From Paulinella micropora (lineage: Eukaryota > Cercozoa > Imbricatea > Euglyphida): a stretch of 29,117 nucleotides of DNA. The DNA is taken from NCBI GenBank assembly GCA_009731375.1, contig BJOX01000075.1, positions 167,806 through 196,922 of the forward strand, given 5' to 3'. A model generated the notes under the pieces. It worked only from the letters and a program-made list of their open reading frames with translations, was not told where the DNA came from and ran no database searches. The translations under genes were made by a program, and so were the position numbers. Position 1 is the first letter of the stretch. Each line of letters starts with the position of its first letter. Positions 28,624 to 29,117 of the stretch are shown here, in pieces.

Positions 28624-29117
28624 GCGCTTTCTCAAATCATGGTAGGTCTTTTGATAGCTCAGACATCTTGTCGATACAGTCCTTCTTTTGAGCTGCACAC
28701 ACACACACATACAAATACACGCAGACACAGAAACACACCACAGAAACACATGCGAATACATGTACACACGAGTACCATTACATATATGGATAATATTGCA
28801 TAAACACACTATATAGACTTACATATGCTAAAATATCCCCTGCTTCCCCCACCGTCACCCTGAACAAAAACTAACTAAAAGTGTGCGAAAAAATCTCAAA
28901 AATGTCTGAGTATTCTAGGTCCCTACTGATAAAAGTTCTCATACATGCGCAAATAGGCCTCTCAAAAAAAACCAAATTTTGATGTTTTGAGCCGCAATTT
29001 GAAAGAATATCGGGCTGATGCCTTGGAGCTTTCAAGTTTCTTCCCCATGTTTTTGACTTTCAAGGGTGACAAATTTCCAGAGAAAGAGGGGCGAGGGTTT
29101 GTGTGTGTGTGTGTTGG
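28624..29117. other. Non-coding right flank
   Basis: A (CA)n stretch near 28695 and unique sequence ending in (GT)n; no gene recognised. Confidence 0.5.

Overview
The window is eukaryotic nuclear DNA. It is intron-rich, packed with microsatellites and tRNA-derived SINEs, and broken by runs of N that mostly sit in or beside homopolymers. There are no bacterial-type genes, operons or CRISPR arrays. I cannot name the species. The one protein resembles animal BRAP and plant BRIZ about equally, so a protist, alga or other non-vertebrate with a repeat-laden genome fits best. Almost every long open frame here is a microsatellite read as codons.

Hidden among the repeats is one plus-strand gene that I could assemble exon by exon: a BRAP/BRAP2 (BRCA1-associated protein, IMP; plant BRIZ) RING-type E3 ubiquitin ligase. 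Twenty-three exons from 5211 to 23402 join in phase to 1584 nt (528 codons), and the 3' end is unresolved. The domain order is the family's: a Ser-rich N-terminus (least certain), the BRAP2 RRM-like domain (exons 2-5), RING-H2 (exons 7-9), UBP zinc finger (exons 10-11), a conserved VWDYVxNNYVHRL segment (exons 11-12) and a long C-terminal coiled coil (exons 14-22). Most exons are 26-110 nt. Introns run from 92 nt to 3.7 kb. Only three of 23 donors match GTRAG, although 21 of 23 exons end in G.

Layout: 1-3636 holds SINE fragments, two tandem-repeat families, a 25-bp minisatellite and two large gaps. 3637-5210 is non-coding with a G-quadruplex motif. 5211-23402 is the BRAP-like gene, with (GAA)n, (AATAT)n, (GATA)n/(TATC)n, (TTC)n, a head-to-tail SINE array, a 13-bp purine minisatellite, (TACA)n and a 1.4-kb (TATATG)n tract in its introns. 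23403-25100 has competing terminal-exon candidates and a perfect 20-bp hairpin. 25100-28200 is unrecognised low-GC sequence, possibly ending a decayed LTR element. 28206-28623 is a (TAC)n/(CAA)n block, followed by non-coding sequence.

The most interesting system-level signal is that complementary repeat tracts bracket particular exons of the gene. (GATA)n and (TATC)n surround the 39-nt exon carrying the first RING cysteine, and (TTC)n and (GAA)n surround exons 14-16. The pre-mRNA could therefore fold these exons into loops.
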